In this document: piece by piece, positions 35,417 to 44,706 of the stretch
Layout of the letters: each line of letters begins with the position of its first letter
Numbering within the stretch: position 1 is the first letter of the stretch
Translations under genes and position numbers: made by a program
Notes under the pieces: generated by a model
What the model was told of the DNA's origin: nothing
The model's input: the letters and a program-made list of their open reading frames with translations, nothing else
Database searches by the model: none
From: Paenibacillus daejeonensis DSM 15491
Lineage (GTDB): Bacteria > Bacillota > Bacilli > Paenibacillales > Paenibacillaceae
DNA length: 64,000 nucleotides
Reading direction: 5' to 3'
Assembly: GCF_000378385.1 (NCBI RefSeq)
Contig: NZ_KB899668.1
Span: 48,250-112,249, forward strand

Positions 35417-37480
35417 ATGGACAGACAGGCTATTGTGACGCGCAACCATCCGGTTTTGACGCAGGTGGAAGCGTTATCGCCTTTATCAGTTGGCAACGGG
35501 GAGTTCGCATTCAGTGCGGATTTCACCGGTTTGCAGTCGTATCCCGAGCGATATGAAGTCCCGATCGGCACCCAGTCCAACTGGGGTTGGCATTATACGG
35601 GAGGGCACACCAAGTATGGCGACGACGATATTGAGTTCCAGCTGTACGACACGCACGGCAGACAGGTTGGCTATCCCATGAAGCCGGGTGCCAAGGAAGA
35701 GGCGTACCATTGGCTGCGCCAAAATCCGCATCGCCTGCAACTGGGAAGGCTGGGACTGCGGCTGCAGCGAGCGGACGGGACGGAGCTGGCTGCCCAAGAG
35801 GTAAAGCCGCTCCATCAGGAATTGGATCTATGGCGGGGCGTGCTGCATAGCCGTTTTCTGGCTGATGGGGAGACAGTTGAGGTCACGACCGTCTGCCATC
35901 CCGAGGAAGACACGCTGGCTGTGCAGGTTAAGTCGTCGCTCACTGCCCAAGGCCGCCTGCAGCTGTTCCTCCGCTTCCCTGGCCCGGATATGCTGCATCG
36001 CAGCTGGGCCCGGTCGGTAGAAGCGGATTGGGACAATGAGGATCGGCACCTTAGTGAGATCGTGGCACAGAGCAGCCAGGATGCACTACTGCAGCGGACG
36101 ATGGATGAGGACGGCTACCAGGTACGCTGGCGGTGGGATGGCGGCACGTTCGCCCAAAGCGGCACGCATGAATTCACGTGGACGCCAGAGCAGGCAGAGC
36201 AGGTGTCGTGTGTGCTGGCCTTCGGTACGAAGGCGCATGAGCCGGCACAGCTGCCGACGGTGCTGCAGGCCAGCTGCGAGTATTGGGAGCGATTCTGGCG
36301 GAGCGGGGCGGCCATTGATTTTGCGGGCAGCACCGATCCCAGGGCAGCGGAGCTGGAGCGCCGCGTAGTCCTCTCGCAGTATCTGTGCGCCATTCACAGC
36401 GGCGGCTCGATGCCGCCGCAAGAGACCGGGCTCATGTACAACAGCTGGTTCGGCAAGATGCACCTGGAGATGCACTGGTGGCATGCGGCGCATTTCCCGC
36501 TCTGGGGCAGATCCGAGCTGCTGTTGCGGAGCATGGACTGGTATCTGGACATTCTGCCCAAGGCACGCGAGCTGGCGGCATCGCAAGGCTACCGGGGGGC
36601 CCGCTGGCCCAAGATGGTCGGCTACGACGGCACGCAGACGCCATCCCCGGTGGCGCCGGGACTGATCTGGCAGCAGCCGCACCCGACGGCACTGGCCGAA
36701 TATTGCTACCTGGAGCAGCCGACGGAGGAGCTGCTCACGCGTTATGCTCCCCTTGTATTCGAAGCAGCGGACTTCATGGTGGCCTATGCCCACTATGAGG
36801 AAGAGCGCGACGCCTATGTGCTGGGTCCGCCGCTCATTCCAGCGCAGGAGTGCCATGCCCTTGACGAGAGCATGAACCCGCCCTACGAGCTGGAGTACTG
36901 GAAATATGGCCTGGAGGTTGCTATCCGTTGGGCGGAGCGCCTGGGTCGCGAGGTCGATCCGAAGTGGCGTGAGGTAGCCGGGAAGATGGCTGCGCCACCG
37001 CAAGCCGAAGGCGTCTATCTGGCCCATGAGCGATGCGAGGATACGTATACGGATAAAAATCACGACCACCCGTCCATGGTCGGTGCGCTTGGGCTGCTGC
37101 CGGGTACGTTGGTGGATAAGACCGTCATGAAGAACACATTGCTGAAGGTCAAGGATAGCTGGGAGTGGGATTCCGCCTGGGGCTGGGATTTCCCGATGTG
37201 CGCCATGACCGCAGCGCGTCTGGGTGAGCCGGCGCTGGCCGTGGACTTCCTGCTCATGGAGGCGACAAAAAACACCTATCTGCCCAGCGGCCACAATTAC
37301 CAGCGTCCCGGCCTGTCGGCTTATCTGCCGGGCAACGGAGGCCTGCTGACGGCCGTCGCGATGATGGCTGCTGGCTGGGCTGATGGAGCTGAGGCTACGC
37401 AAGGCATCAATCAGGGCGGACCGGGCTTCCCTAGTGAGGGCTGGAATGTGCGCTGGGAAGGTCTTAAGCCTTGGCTGTAA
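35417..37480 (+). CDS. Six-hairpin glycosidase-like protein
   Basis: This 687-residue cytoplasmic protein without signal peptide has an N-terminal beta-sandwich-like region (GNGEFAFSADFTGLQSYPE) and a C-terminal helical region typical of (alpha/alpha)6-barrel glycosidases (WHAAHFPLWGRSELL, GARWPKMVGYDG, APGLIWQQPHPTALAE, WDSAWGWDFPM). It resembles GH65/GH95-type folds, but I cannot assign a family or substrate. Its place between the YesN-like regulator and the oligogalacturonate-lyase-like gene suggests action on pectin-derived oligosaccharides. It starts behind AAGGAGG. Confidence 0.78.
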   Translation: MDRQAIVTRNHPVLTQVEALSPLSVGNGEFAFSADFTGLQSYPERYEVPIGTQSNWGWHYTGGHTKYGDDDIEFQLYDTHGRQVGYPMKPGAKEEAYHWLRQNPHRLQLGRLGLRLQRADGTELAAQEVKPLHQELDLWRGVLHSRFLADGETVEVTTVCHPEEDTLAVQVKSSLTAQGRLQLFLRFPGPDMLHRSWARSVEADWDNEDRHLSEIVAQSSQDALLQRTMDEDGYQVRWRWDGGTFAQSGTHEFTWTPEQAEQVSCVLAFGTKAHEPAQLPTVLQASCEYWERFWRSGAAIDFAGSTDPRAAELERRVVLSQYLCAIHSGGSMPPQETGLMYNSWFGKMHLEMHWWHAAHFPLWGRSELLLRSMDWYLDILPKARELAASQGYRGARWPKMVGYDGTQTPSPVAPGLIWQQPHPTALAEYCYLEQPTEELLTRYAPLVFEAADFMVAYAHYEEERDAYVLGPPLIPAQECHALDESMNPPYELEYWKYGLEVAIRWAERLGREVDPKWREVAGKMAAPPQAEGVYLAHERCEDTYTDKNHDHPSMVGALGLLPGTLVDKTVMKNTLLKVKDSWEWDSAWGWDFPMCAMTAARLGEPALAVDFLLMEATKNTYLPSGHNYQRPGLSAYLPGNGGLLTAVAMMAAGWADGAEATQGINQGGPGFPSEGWNVRWEGLKPWL

Positions 37481-37517
37481 ACGTCGTACCATTTTAAAAA
37501 CAAAGGGAGCGATCGCC

Positions 37518-38657
37518 ATGAAAGGCAAGGTATGGCCTTCAGAAGCGAAGGCACACAAGGACCGGGTGACGGGGTTGTCCGTTCGCCAGTTGACGGATCA
37601 CAAGACACATAGCCATCATTTTTATTTTACCGAGAGCGGCTGGTATGATGAGGAGCGGCGGCTGCTGTTCTTCTCTGACCGCGGCAATAGCACCAACTTG
37701 TACTCCATGGATGTGGAGAGTGGCGAGATGCAGCAGTTGACGGATTATCCCGACAATAACGATCTCGAAGCCTGCATCCATCCGGATGAACGGATCGTTT
37801 ATGTACGGGTCAAAGGCCAAATCGTCGAGCTCGATATGACGACGCTCGAAGAACGTGTCGTTTTCTCCTGCCCGGAAGGCTTCGGGATCGGCAATATGAG
37901 CTGTAGTGCAGATGGCCGGTATGTGTTGACCTGTATACAGGAGGATCTATCGCACCGGCTCGATCTGGATCTGGGGCATGGCTATGTCGGCCATCGCGAG
38001 CTGATGGAGGCGAAGCCGGTCAGCCGGATTGTAAGGATCGATGTCGATACGGACGAAGTGGACGTCTGCTATGAAGCGCATTGTTTCATTACGCATATTA
38101 ATGCCTCCGGCACGGTGCCGTGGCTGATCACCTTTTGTCATGAAGGACCGTGGCAGCTGGTGGACCACCGCATCTGGGGACTCGATCTCCGGAACGGCAA
38201 GGCGTGGAAGATCCGCGAGCGACTGGAGCCGGCAGAGAAGGTGGGGCACGAGTTTTTCTTTCCCGACGGCGAACGAATCGGCTACCATGGCTTCCGGCTG
38301 GATGGGACCAACTACTTTGGCAGCATCCGTTACGACAACACGGAGATGGAGGAGCATGACTTCCCCTTCGACACATGGCATGCGCACGCGGACGGTAAGG
38401 ACCAGGCGGTTGTCGATGGAAAAGGACAGGTGAAGACGCTCGTGATGTGGCGGCGGGATCAGACGGCTGATTTTGGTCCACCCCGGATTCTGTGTGAGCT
38501 GCGCTGCAGCTTCCATTCGCAGAAGGTACACGCACACCCGCGCTTTAACCGGACGGGCGAGCGCATTCTGTTCACCAGCGATAAGAATGGCTATGCGAAT
38601 TTGTACATGGTCGAGCTGCCAGAGGACATTGAGGTGTTGCCGGTGATGGAGTGCTGA
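37518..38657 (+). CDS. Oligogalacturonate lyase-like protein (PL22-like)
   Basis: This protein of about 379 residues is predicted to be a seven-bladed beta-propeller. Its opening (VRQLTDHKTHSHHFYF, LLFFSDRGNSTNLYSMD) and later segments (HCFITHINASG, GHEFFFPDGERIGYHG, HAHPRFNRTGERILFTSD) resemble intracellular oligogalacturonide lyases of family PL22, which convert digalacturonate to 5-keto-4-deoxyuronate. Repeated His residues agree with a metal site. The ATG at 37518 behind AAAGGGAGC is used. Confidence 0.83.
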   Translation: MKGKVWPSEAKAHKDRVTGLSVRQLTDHKTHSHHFYFTESGWYDEERRLLFFSDRGNSTNLYSMDVESGEMQQLTDYPDNNDLEACIHPDERIVYVRVKGQIVELDMTTLEERVVFSCPEGFGIGNMSCSADGRYVLTCIQEDLSHRLDLDLGHGYVGHRELMEAKPVSRIVRIDVDTDEVDVCYEAHCFITHINASGTVPWLITFCHEGPWQLVDHRIWGLDLRNGKAWKIRERLEPAEKVGHEFFFPDGERIGYHGFRLDGTNYFGSIRYDNTEMEEHDFPFDTWHAHADGKDQAVVDGKGQVKTLVMWRRDQTADFGPPRILCELRCSFHSQKVHAHPRFNRTGERILFTSDKNGYANLYMVELPEDIEVLPVMEC

Positions 38658-38664
38658 AAAAAGA

Positions 38665-38745
38665 AAGCCTACAGTCACGGATCGATCTTTCGATCGCTGT
38701 TGTCCCCAGATTCTATTCCGGACATCTCCGGCCTTTTTGAGGGCA
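38665..38745 (-). repeat. Dispersed hairpin element, copy 4 (deletion derivative)
   Basis: In reverse orientation it carries the right flank of copy 1 (CGATCGCTGTTGTCCCCAG). At an AATCTGG sequence it jumps straight to copy 1's far left end (GGAATAGAATCTGG, GGCCGGAGA). In copy 1 these lie about 165 bp apart, each ending in AATCTGG, so this copy looks like a product of deletion between short direct repeats. Confidence 0.7.
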
Positions 38746-38896
38746 GCCTGCTAACATTCTGACTTGTTGAGGACTGACGGCAACGTTAGTCCTTTTTGCT
38801 GCACCATCCTCTTTACGACGACCGTAATCATTCCTCCGCCAAATGGTTAATACTGTAATGAACAGTACAACCACAATAGGATGAGGTGAAGCGCAG

Positions 38897-39682
38897 ATGA
38901 ACAGACGCAAGCTGCTGATTACTGGTGCGGCAGGTAAAGTGGGTGGGAGCATCACGGCTGGACTGCGGGCATTGGACCGCTATGATATCATCGCTGCTGA
39001 TCTGGAGGCGAACAGGCAGGAGGAGATTGTCGAGCTTAATGTGACCGATGCAGACCGCTGGCTGGAGCTGACTCGCGGTGTGGATACAGTTATTCATAAC
39101 AGCTGGGCCAAGGACAATGAGGACTTTCTCGGCATGGTGCTGCCGGTCAATGTGACGGGCGCCTATCATCTCTATGAAGCGGCCCGGATCAATGGGGTGC
39201 GGCGGGTCGTTTTTGCCAGTTCCAATCATGCGATGGGCTTCTATCGGGTAGGTGAGGAGGCGGCGGTGGATGATCCCTACCGGCCTGATAGTCTCTACGG
39301 TCTGAGCAAGTGCTATATTGAGCTGCTTGGTCGCTATTATTCGGACAAATATGATCTGTCATCCATTAACATCCGGATCGGGAACTTCCCCGGCGATGAT
39401 CGTCCGCACTCCGAGCGTTCCCTGCACATCTGGATTTCTGATCGCGACCTGGTGCAGCTGGCGGCTTGCTGCGTAGAGGCAGATGACTCGCACCGGTTTC
39501 TGTCGCTGTACGGCACCTCGGCCAACACAGACAATTATTACGATATCGGCTACCTCGCGGAGCTGATTGGCTACCGTCCCCAGGACGATGCGGCGGAGTT
39601 GCTCGCGGCCTCGGGGCTGTCGGAAGACGATATCAAGCAGGATGAGACGGCGTTTCAAGGTGGCGTAAAAAGGGAACGCTGA
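38897..39682 (+). CDS. udh: Uronate dehydrogenase-like NAD-dependent epimerase/dehydratase
   Basis: This 261-residue Rossmann protein has GAAGKVG at the N-terminus, an SSNHAMGFY segment and the YxxxK pair in LYGLSKCY. RIGNFP and HIWISDRDLVQL are close to those of uronate dehydrogenases, which oxidise galacturonate or glucuronate to the aldaric lactone with NAD. This would give the pectin cluster an oxidative route. It starts behind AGGATGAGG. The alternative is another sugar-nucleotide epimerase family member. Confidence 0.82.
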   Translation: MNRRKLLITGAAGKVGGSITAGLRALDRYDIIAADLEANRQEEIVELNVTDADRWLELTRGVDTVIHNSWAKDNEDFLGMVLPVNVTGAYHLYEAARINGVRRVVFASSNHAMGFYRVGEEAAVDDPYRPDSLYGLSKCYIELLGRYYSDKYDLSSINIRIGNFPGDDRPHSERSLHIWISDRDLVQLAACCVEADDSHRFLSLYGTSANTDNYYDIGYLAELIGYRPQDDAAELLAASGLSEDDIKQDETAFQGGVKRER

Positions 39683-39812
39683 CAGGCGCGCCTGCCATGG
39701 AAGCTTAGGAGGACATTTGCAGCGTGGCCAGCCTAACTCTTTTAATCTTTTAAAGTGTTAGCCCTTCGGGTATAATGACGAAAGATGAAATGGAGATAGG
39801 AGTTGTTTAAGC

Positions 39813-40913
39813 GTGGCACTTTCATGCGGAATTGTCGGTCTTCCTAACGTAGGTAAATCGACATTGTTTAACGCAATCACACAAGCAGGGGCCGAGTCGG
39901 CCAACTACCCGTTCTGTACGATCGACCCCAACGTCGGTATCGTCGAGGTACCGGATGAGCGTCTGGACAAGTTGACGGAGCTGGTCGTACCCAACAAAAC
40001 TGTACCGACTGCCTTTGAATTTATTGATATCGCCGGCATCGTCAAAGGGGCAAGCAAAGGCGAAGGTCTGGGCAATAAATTTCTGGCACATATCCGCGAG
40101 GTGGACGCCATTGTGCATGTCGTGCGTTGCTTCCAGGATGAGAATATTACGCATGTCGACGGCAAAGTCGATCCGCTAAGCGATATCCAGACGATTAATC
40201 TGGAGCTGATTCTGGCTGACGTGGATTCGGTAGAGAAGCGCATCGAGCGCTCCCGCAAGAACATGAAGGGCGGCGACAAGAAATACGCTCAAGAGGTCGA
40301 ATTGCTGGAGCGGATCAAGGAAGCCCTGTACGAAGATAAGCCGGTACGGAGTCTGGAGCTCACGGATGATGAGCGCCTGCTGATCCGCGACCTGCACCTG
40401 CTCACGATCAAGCCTGTTCTGTATGCTGCCAATGTCAGCGAGGCTGAGGTGGCAGATAGCGACAATAATCCGTACCTGAAGCAAGTCCGTGAATTTGCTG
40501 CTGCTGAGAACGCGGAAGTCGTGCCGATCAGCGCCAAGGTAGAGGCGGAGATCGCTGAGCTCGAGGGCGAAGACAAGGAAATGTTCCTGGAGGAGCTGGG
40601 TCTTGAGGAGTCGGGTCTGAACCGGCTGATTAAGGCTGCATACAAGCTGCTCGGCCTGTATACGTACTTCACTGCAGGTGTGCAAGAGGTTCGTGCCTGG
40701 ACGATCCGCAAAGGGATGAAGGCGCCACAAGCGGCGGGCGTCATCCATACGGACTTCGAACGTGGCTTCATTCGGGCGGAAGTGGTGTCCTACGACGATC
40801 TGGTAGCCGCCGGTACGATGAATGCTGCCAAAGAACGCGGACAGCTCCGCCTTGAGGGCAAAGAATATGTCGTCAAGGACGGCGACGTTATGCATTTCCG
40901 TTTCAACGTATAG
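39813..40913 (+). CDS. ychF: Ribosome-binding ATPase YchF
   Basis: This 366-residue P-loop protein of the Obg-HflX superfamily has G1 GLPNVGKS near the N-terminus, the NVSE motif in place of NKxD that gives ATP preference, and a C-terminal TGS-like domain ending in [14 protein letters not shown]. It binds ribosomes and is linked to oxidative stress tolerance. The start is GTG behind AGGAG. An extended -10 (GGGTATAATG, 39,767-39,776) precedes it. Confidence 0.97.
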   Translation: MALSCGIVGLPNVGKSTLFNAITQAGAESANYPFCTIDPNVGIVEVPDERLDKLTELVVPNKTVPTAFEFIDIAGIVKGASKGEGLGNKFLAHIREVDAIVHVVRCFQDENITHVDGKVDPLSDIQTINLELILADVDSVEKRIERSRKNMKGGDKKYAQEVELLERIKEALYEDKPVRSLELTDDERLLIRDLHLLTIKPVLYAANVSEAEVADSDNNPYLKQVREFAAAENAEVVPISAKVEAEIAELEGEDKEMFLEELGLEESGLNRLIKAAYKLLGLYTYFTAGVQEVRAWTIRKGMKAPQAAGVIHTDFERGFIRAEVVSYDDLVAAGTMNAAKERGQLRLEGKEYVVKDGDVMHFRFNV

Positions 40914-40934
40914 CGGGCACGCTGCGCAGGCAGC

Positions 40935-40965
40935 GCCCCAGAGGGCCTCACAGGGTGGGGCTTTT
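40935..40965 (+). terminator. Terminator after ychF
   Basis: GCCCC / GGGGC arms with further inner pairing (AGAGGGCCTC region), followed by TTTTCC. Confidence 0.75.
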
Positions 40966-41131
40966 CCTCGTGGCTAATGAATTGCGTGATGGAGTAACGA
41001 CTGCTCCAATTCTTGCGTAATGTGATATACTATAGGGAGGCAGGCGGGAGCGAAAGCTTGGACTGCCGAAGAATCAATTCTAATTGGCGGGACGAGGCAC
41101 TCGTTCAGCGCCCGGGAGTGTGTGAACCATT

Positions 41132-42208
41132 ATGAATTTGGACCGTTTGCAAGCGCTGGCGGACCGGTATGACAAACTGAGCGAGCTGCTGTGTGATCCG
41201 GATGTCGCCAGCGACACCAAGAAGCTCCGGGACTATTCCAAGGAGCAGTCCGATCTGCAGGAGCCGTATAATGCCTATATGGAGTACAAGGAAGCGTCTG
41301 AGCAGTATCACGATGCGAAGCAGATGCTCGAAGAAAAGCTCGACGACGAGATGCGCGAGATGGTGAAAATGGAGCTCGATGAGCAAGGCGAGCGGATGAA
41401 AGAGCTTGAAGAGCGTATCCGCGTCCTGTTATTGCCGAAGGACCCTAACGACGACAAGAACGTTATCGTTGAGGTGCGCGGCGCGGCGGGCGGCGATGAA
41501 GCAGCGCTGTTCGCATCCGACCTGTACCGCATGTACAGCAAGTTCGCCGATACGCAGGGCTGGCGCGTCGAGGTGTTAGAGGCTAGTGAGAGCGACCTGG
41601 GCGGTTACAAGGAGATCATCTTCATGATCAACGGCAAAGGCGCCTACTCCAAGCTGAAGTTCGAGAGCGGCGCGCATCGCGTGCAGCGGATTCCGGCTAC
41701 CGAGTCGGGCGGCCGGATTCATACCTCTACTTCGACGGTAGCTGTTATGCCGGAGGTTGAGGATGTCGAGGTCGAGATTCTCGATAAGGATATCCGGATC
41801 GACACGTTTTGCTCGAGCGGCGCCGGCGGTCAGTCGGTTAATACAACCAAATCGGCCGTCCGGGTGCTGCATGTACCGACCGGCATCATGGCGACCTGTC
41901 AGGACGGCAAATCGCAGAACGAGAACAAGGCCAAGGCGCTCCAGGTGCTGCGGTCCCGGATCTACGATATCCGCCGTCAGGAGGAAGAAGCCAAGTATGC
42001 CGGCGAGCGCAAGAGCAAAGTCGGCACGGGCGACCGGAGTGAGCGGATCCGTACGTACAACTATCCGCAGAGCCGCGTAACCGATCACCGGATCGGGCTG
42101 ACGCTGCACAAGCTGGATACCGTGCTGAACGGTGACATGGAGGAGATTATTTCCGCGCTGACCATCGCCGAGCAAGCGGAGATGCTGGAGCAGGAGAATT
42201 TGGCTTAA
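41132..42208 (+). CDS. prfA: Peptide chain release factor 1
   Basis: This 358-residue class I release factor reads UAA and UAG. The GGQ catalytic motif is at Gly232-Gly233-Gln234 in [10 protein letters not shown]; the residue after Gln is Ser rather than the more common His. The GGQ glutamine is the target of PrmC, encoded directly downstream. The start ATG has a modest GGGAG site. Confidence 0.97.
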   Translation: MNLDRLQALADRYDKLSELLCDPDVASDTKKLRDYSKEQSDLQEPYNAYMEYKEASEQYHDAKQMLEEKLDDEMREMVKMELDEQGERMKELEERIRVLLLPKDPNDDKNVIVEVRGAAGGDEAALFASDLYRMYSKFADTQGWRVEVLEASESDLGGYKEIIFMINGKGAYSKLKFESGAHRVQRIPATESGGRIHTSTSTVAVMPEVEDVEVEILDKDIRIDTFCSSGAGGQSVNTTKSAVRVLHVPTGIMATCQDGKSQNENKAKALQVLRSRIYDIRRQEEEAKYAGERKSKVGTGDRSERIRTYNYPQSRVTDHRIGLTLHKLDTVLNGDMEEIISALTIAEQAEMLEQENLA

Positions 42209-42333
42209 TCTGCGAACGGCGAGAGGCCGGCAGATCCAGACTCGCAGAGCTGACGGTTGCTATCGAAGCTGGCGAGGAGGGGGCTGGCTTCCGGTGTCGT
42301 TCATACAGATGGGAATAGACGGGAGGTGGTTGT

Positions 42334-43482
42334 ATGCAAGAGAAGCAGGACACATCGTCTGCACTTGTGTACTCCGCCGGCCTGACCTTAAGAGAAGCCT
42401 GCTTGCAGGCTTCTTCTCTTTTGGAGGGGGTCGGCGTGGGGGAGGCGCGCGCCAATAGCGAGCTGCTGCTGCTGCATCTGCTCGGTATCGAGCGGGCGCA
42501 GCTGCTGCGTGACTGGCGCGAGCCGTTGCCAGCGGAGCAGTGGGAGACGTGGCGCGAGCTGATCCGCCGCAAGGCAGCGGGCGAGCCGGTGCAGTACATT
42601 ATGGGCGAGGGCTGGTTCTATGGCCGCGCCTTTGCGGTTGCGCCGGCGGTGCTGATTCCGCGCCCGGAGACGGAGCTGCTCGTAGAGGCGGTCCTGGAAG
42701 AGGCGGATCAGCTATGGCCAATGGCAAGCGGAGCGACAGTCAGCTCTTCTGACGTTGGAGCTGTCGCAGGACGGGCCCCGGCGGTGGGCGGTGAAGTGGC
42801 AAGGCCTGCGGGCTTCGCCTCCGATGCTGCAGCGAGGCAGAACGGTGACGGACCAACTGGCAAAATACTAAGCAAGAGTGATGACGCTCAGGTCGTCCGG
42901 AAGGCTGGAGACAGCGCAACGGTAAATGAAACGAGTCCTACTGTTCTGGATATCGGTACCGGCAGCGGTGCTATCGCCCTGACTCTGGCGGCTGAACGTC
43001 CGGCTTGGCACGTCTACGCCTCCGATCTGTCGACGGATGCACTTGCGGTCGCGCGGTCCAACTCGGTCTCGCTGGGCGTAGAGGAGCGCGTGACCTTCGT
43101 GCAAGGCGATCTGCTGGCACCGTTCATGCGACAGGAGGAAGCTTCAGGAGCAGCCTCGTCAGTCGCGGGATTGTCGGCGGATATTGTTGTCTCTAACCCG
43201 CCCTATATCCCGGCGGGCGATCTGCCCCACCTCCAGCGAGAGGTGCGGGATTACGAGCCTCGCTTGGCGCTGGACGGTGGCGACGACGGGCTCGACCCGT
43301 ATCGGCGGATGGTGCAGCAGCTGGAGGGATTGTCACAGCTGCCGCGTATCGTCGCTTTTGAATTGGGCATGGGACAGGCCCGCGAAGTGGCAAGGCTGCT
43401 GGAGGAGCGGTTCACCTGGAGCAAGGTGCGGATTATCGAAGATTATGCGGGAATTGAGCGGCATGTGGTCGCTGTCAGATAG
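42334..43482 (+). CDS. prmC: Release factor glutamine methyltransferase PrmC with linker insertion
   Basis: PrmC N5-methylates the GGQ glutamine of release factors using SAM. The helical N-terminal domain covers about residues 18-120. The Rossmann domain has VLDIGTGSGAIAL near residue 203 and the substrate motif NPPY at 288-291. The protein is 382 residues, against about 280-290 for the family. The excess is an Ala/Gly/Ser-rich, probably disordered insertion of about 75 residues (roughly 128-203) between the domains, plus a short EEASGAASSVAG loop. It starts behind GGGAGGTGG. Confidence 0.92.
   Translation: MQEKQDTSSALVYSAGLTLREACLQASSLLEGVGVGEARANSELLLLHLLGIERAQLLRDWREPLPAEQWETWRELIRRKAAGEPVQYIMGEGWFYGRAFAVAPAVLIPRPETELLVEAVLEEADQLWPMASGATVSSSDVGAVAGRAPAVGGEVARPAGFASDAAARQNGDGPTGKILSKSDDAQVVRKAGDSATVNETSPTVLDIGTGSGAIALTLAAERPAWHVYASDLSTDALAVARSNSVSLGVEERVTFVQGDLLAPFMRQEEASGAASSVAGLSADIVVSNPPYIPAGDLPHLQREVRDYEPRLALDGGDDGLDPYRRMVQQLEGLSQLPRIVAFELGMGQAREVARLLEERFTWSKVRIIEDYAGIERHVVAVR
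42394..42424 (+). other. Terminator-like hairpin inside prmC coding region
   Basis: GAAGCCTGC-TT-GCAGGCTTC is a 9-bp inverted repeat followed by TTCTCTTTTGG. It lies about 60 bp after the prmC start, within codons that match the conserved N-terminal domain. It could cause partial termination or slow translation. Confidence 0.6.
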
Positions 43483-43549
43483 CATAGTTGGGGGAGGAAC
43501 GGATGGTTGCAGCTATAGACTGCATCATCCGTTTTTCATGCCCCGCAAG

Positions 43550-43805
43550 AGTCTCACGAACACGAAAAACCGAATACATTGCGTTGCTAAGAGGCAAGAG
43601 AGTCTCAATAAGCATGAAAATTCGAGTTTATTGAGTGGATCGAGTACCAAATGAGCTCCACGAACACGAAAAACCGAATACATTGCGCTGCTGAGGGGCA
43701 AGAGAGTCCCAATAAGCACGAAAAATCGAGTTTATTAAGTGGATTAAGTACCAAATGAGCTCCACGAACACGAAAAACCGAATACATTGCACTGCTGAGG
43801 GGTCA
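43550..43805. repeat. 104-bp tandem array built of two 52-bp half-units, variant 4
   Basis: CACGAAAAACCGAATACATTGC occurs at 43561, 43665 and 43769, exactly 104 bp apart. Each 104-bp unit is two related 52-bp halves, one starting CACGAAAAACCGAATACATT and the other CACGAAAAATCGAGTTTATT. It fills most of the gap between prmC and spoIIR, where no gene is supported. Confidence 0.92.
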
Positions 43806-43948
43806 CGGAGGTAGTCTGATAGAGAGAGTTGAAGTTTTCGAGATTACTAGGTTTAGAGAATGGGAGCCGCGGACATACTGAGGAGCATAGACGTTCCGGA
43901 ACGCAAGCTGACGCATCGACGGATGTGTACGAGAGGGGCTTGTGTGAC

Positions 43949-44635
43949 ATGGTTATCCGCAATCATACCCGTTTTTCTTATCGCGCTTCGTACGGTTATC
44001 TGTTTATTGCTCTGATGGTTCTTATTATGAGTTGGGAAGGCCAGCGGATGGATGCCGCTATCGTCCAGGGGGCGATTCCCGAAGAGTCGATCCGTCTGCG
44101 TATCCTTGCCAATTCTGACTCTCCGCAGGACCAGGCCATCAAACGCCACGTGCGAGATGCGGTCGTCGCAGAGATGGAGAGCTGGGCCACTGGACCCCAA
44201 ACGATCGGGGAAGCACGCATGGCCATTCAGGCGAATCTGCCGCTGCTGCAGGCTGCGGTTGAAGATACATTGGAGAGCCGGGGGTTTACCTATGGGTTTG
44301 AGGTAGAGCTGGCTAACGTTCCGTTTCCGACAAAAATGTACGGCAGCCAAGTCTATCCAGCCGGCGACTACGAAGCACTGCGCGTTACACTGGGGGCTGG
44401 CGACGGCCAGAACTGGTGGTGCGTACTGTTTCCGCCACTTTGTTTTGTAGACGGAATTAGCGGTGAAGCCTCCGCAGCCGAATCGACACCAGTGAGTGAA
44501 GTGTCTGCTGATGCTTCTACGGATGCTTCGGCAAGTCAAGAAGCTGCTGCAGGCGACGAAGCGCCTGAGGTGAAGTTTTTTCTCTGGGAGCTGATTCAAT
44601 CCATCATCGATTTCTTCCGCGGCTTGTTCAGTTAG
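43949..44635 (+). CDS. spoIIR: Stage II sporulation protein R
   Basis: SpoIIR is the forespore-made secreted signal that triggers SpoIIGA-dependent processing of pro-sigma-E in the mother cell. The protein of about 228 residues has an N-terminal membrane/signal segment (YGYLFIALMVLIMSW), the conserved IPEESIRLRILANSDSPQDQ, and FPTKMYGSQVYPAGDYEALRV with WWCVLFPPLCFVD. An acidic Ala/Ser linker leads to a C-terminal amphipathic helix. ATG 43949 behind GAGAGGGG is chosen; the frame is open upstream to 43829. Confidence 0.95.
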   Translation: MVIRNHTRFSYRASYGYLFIALMVLIMSWEGQRMDAAIVQGAIPEESIRLRILANSDSPQDQAIKRHVRDAVVAEMESWATGPQTIGEARMAIQANLPLLQAAVEDTLESRGFTYGFEVELANVPFPTKMYGSQVYPAGDYEALRVTLGAGDGQNWWCVLFPPLCFVDGISGEASAAESTPVSEVSADASTDASASQEAAAGDEAPEVKFFLWELIQSIIDFFRGLFS

Positions 44636-44706
44636 TAGGGCACTGCTTGGAGCTTGATGTGGTATAATGGGACGCAGTTATTGCCGATTCCACCACAGCA
44701 GAAGGA

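Noticed and set aside
36086..37558. 490-residue open frame antisense to the glycosidase-like gene
   Set aside because: It is a shadow of GC-rich coding sequence. It lacks a ribosome site and resembles no protein; the sense frame has clear domains.
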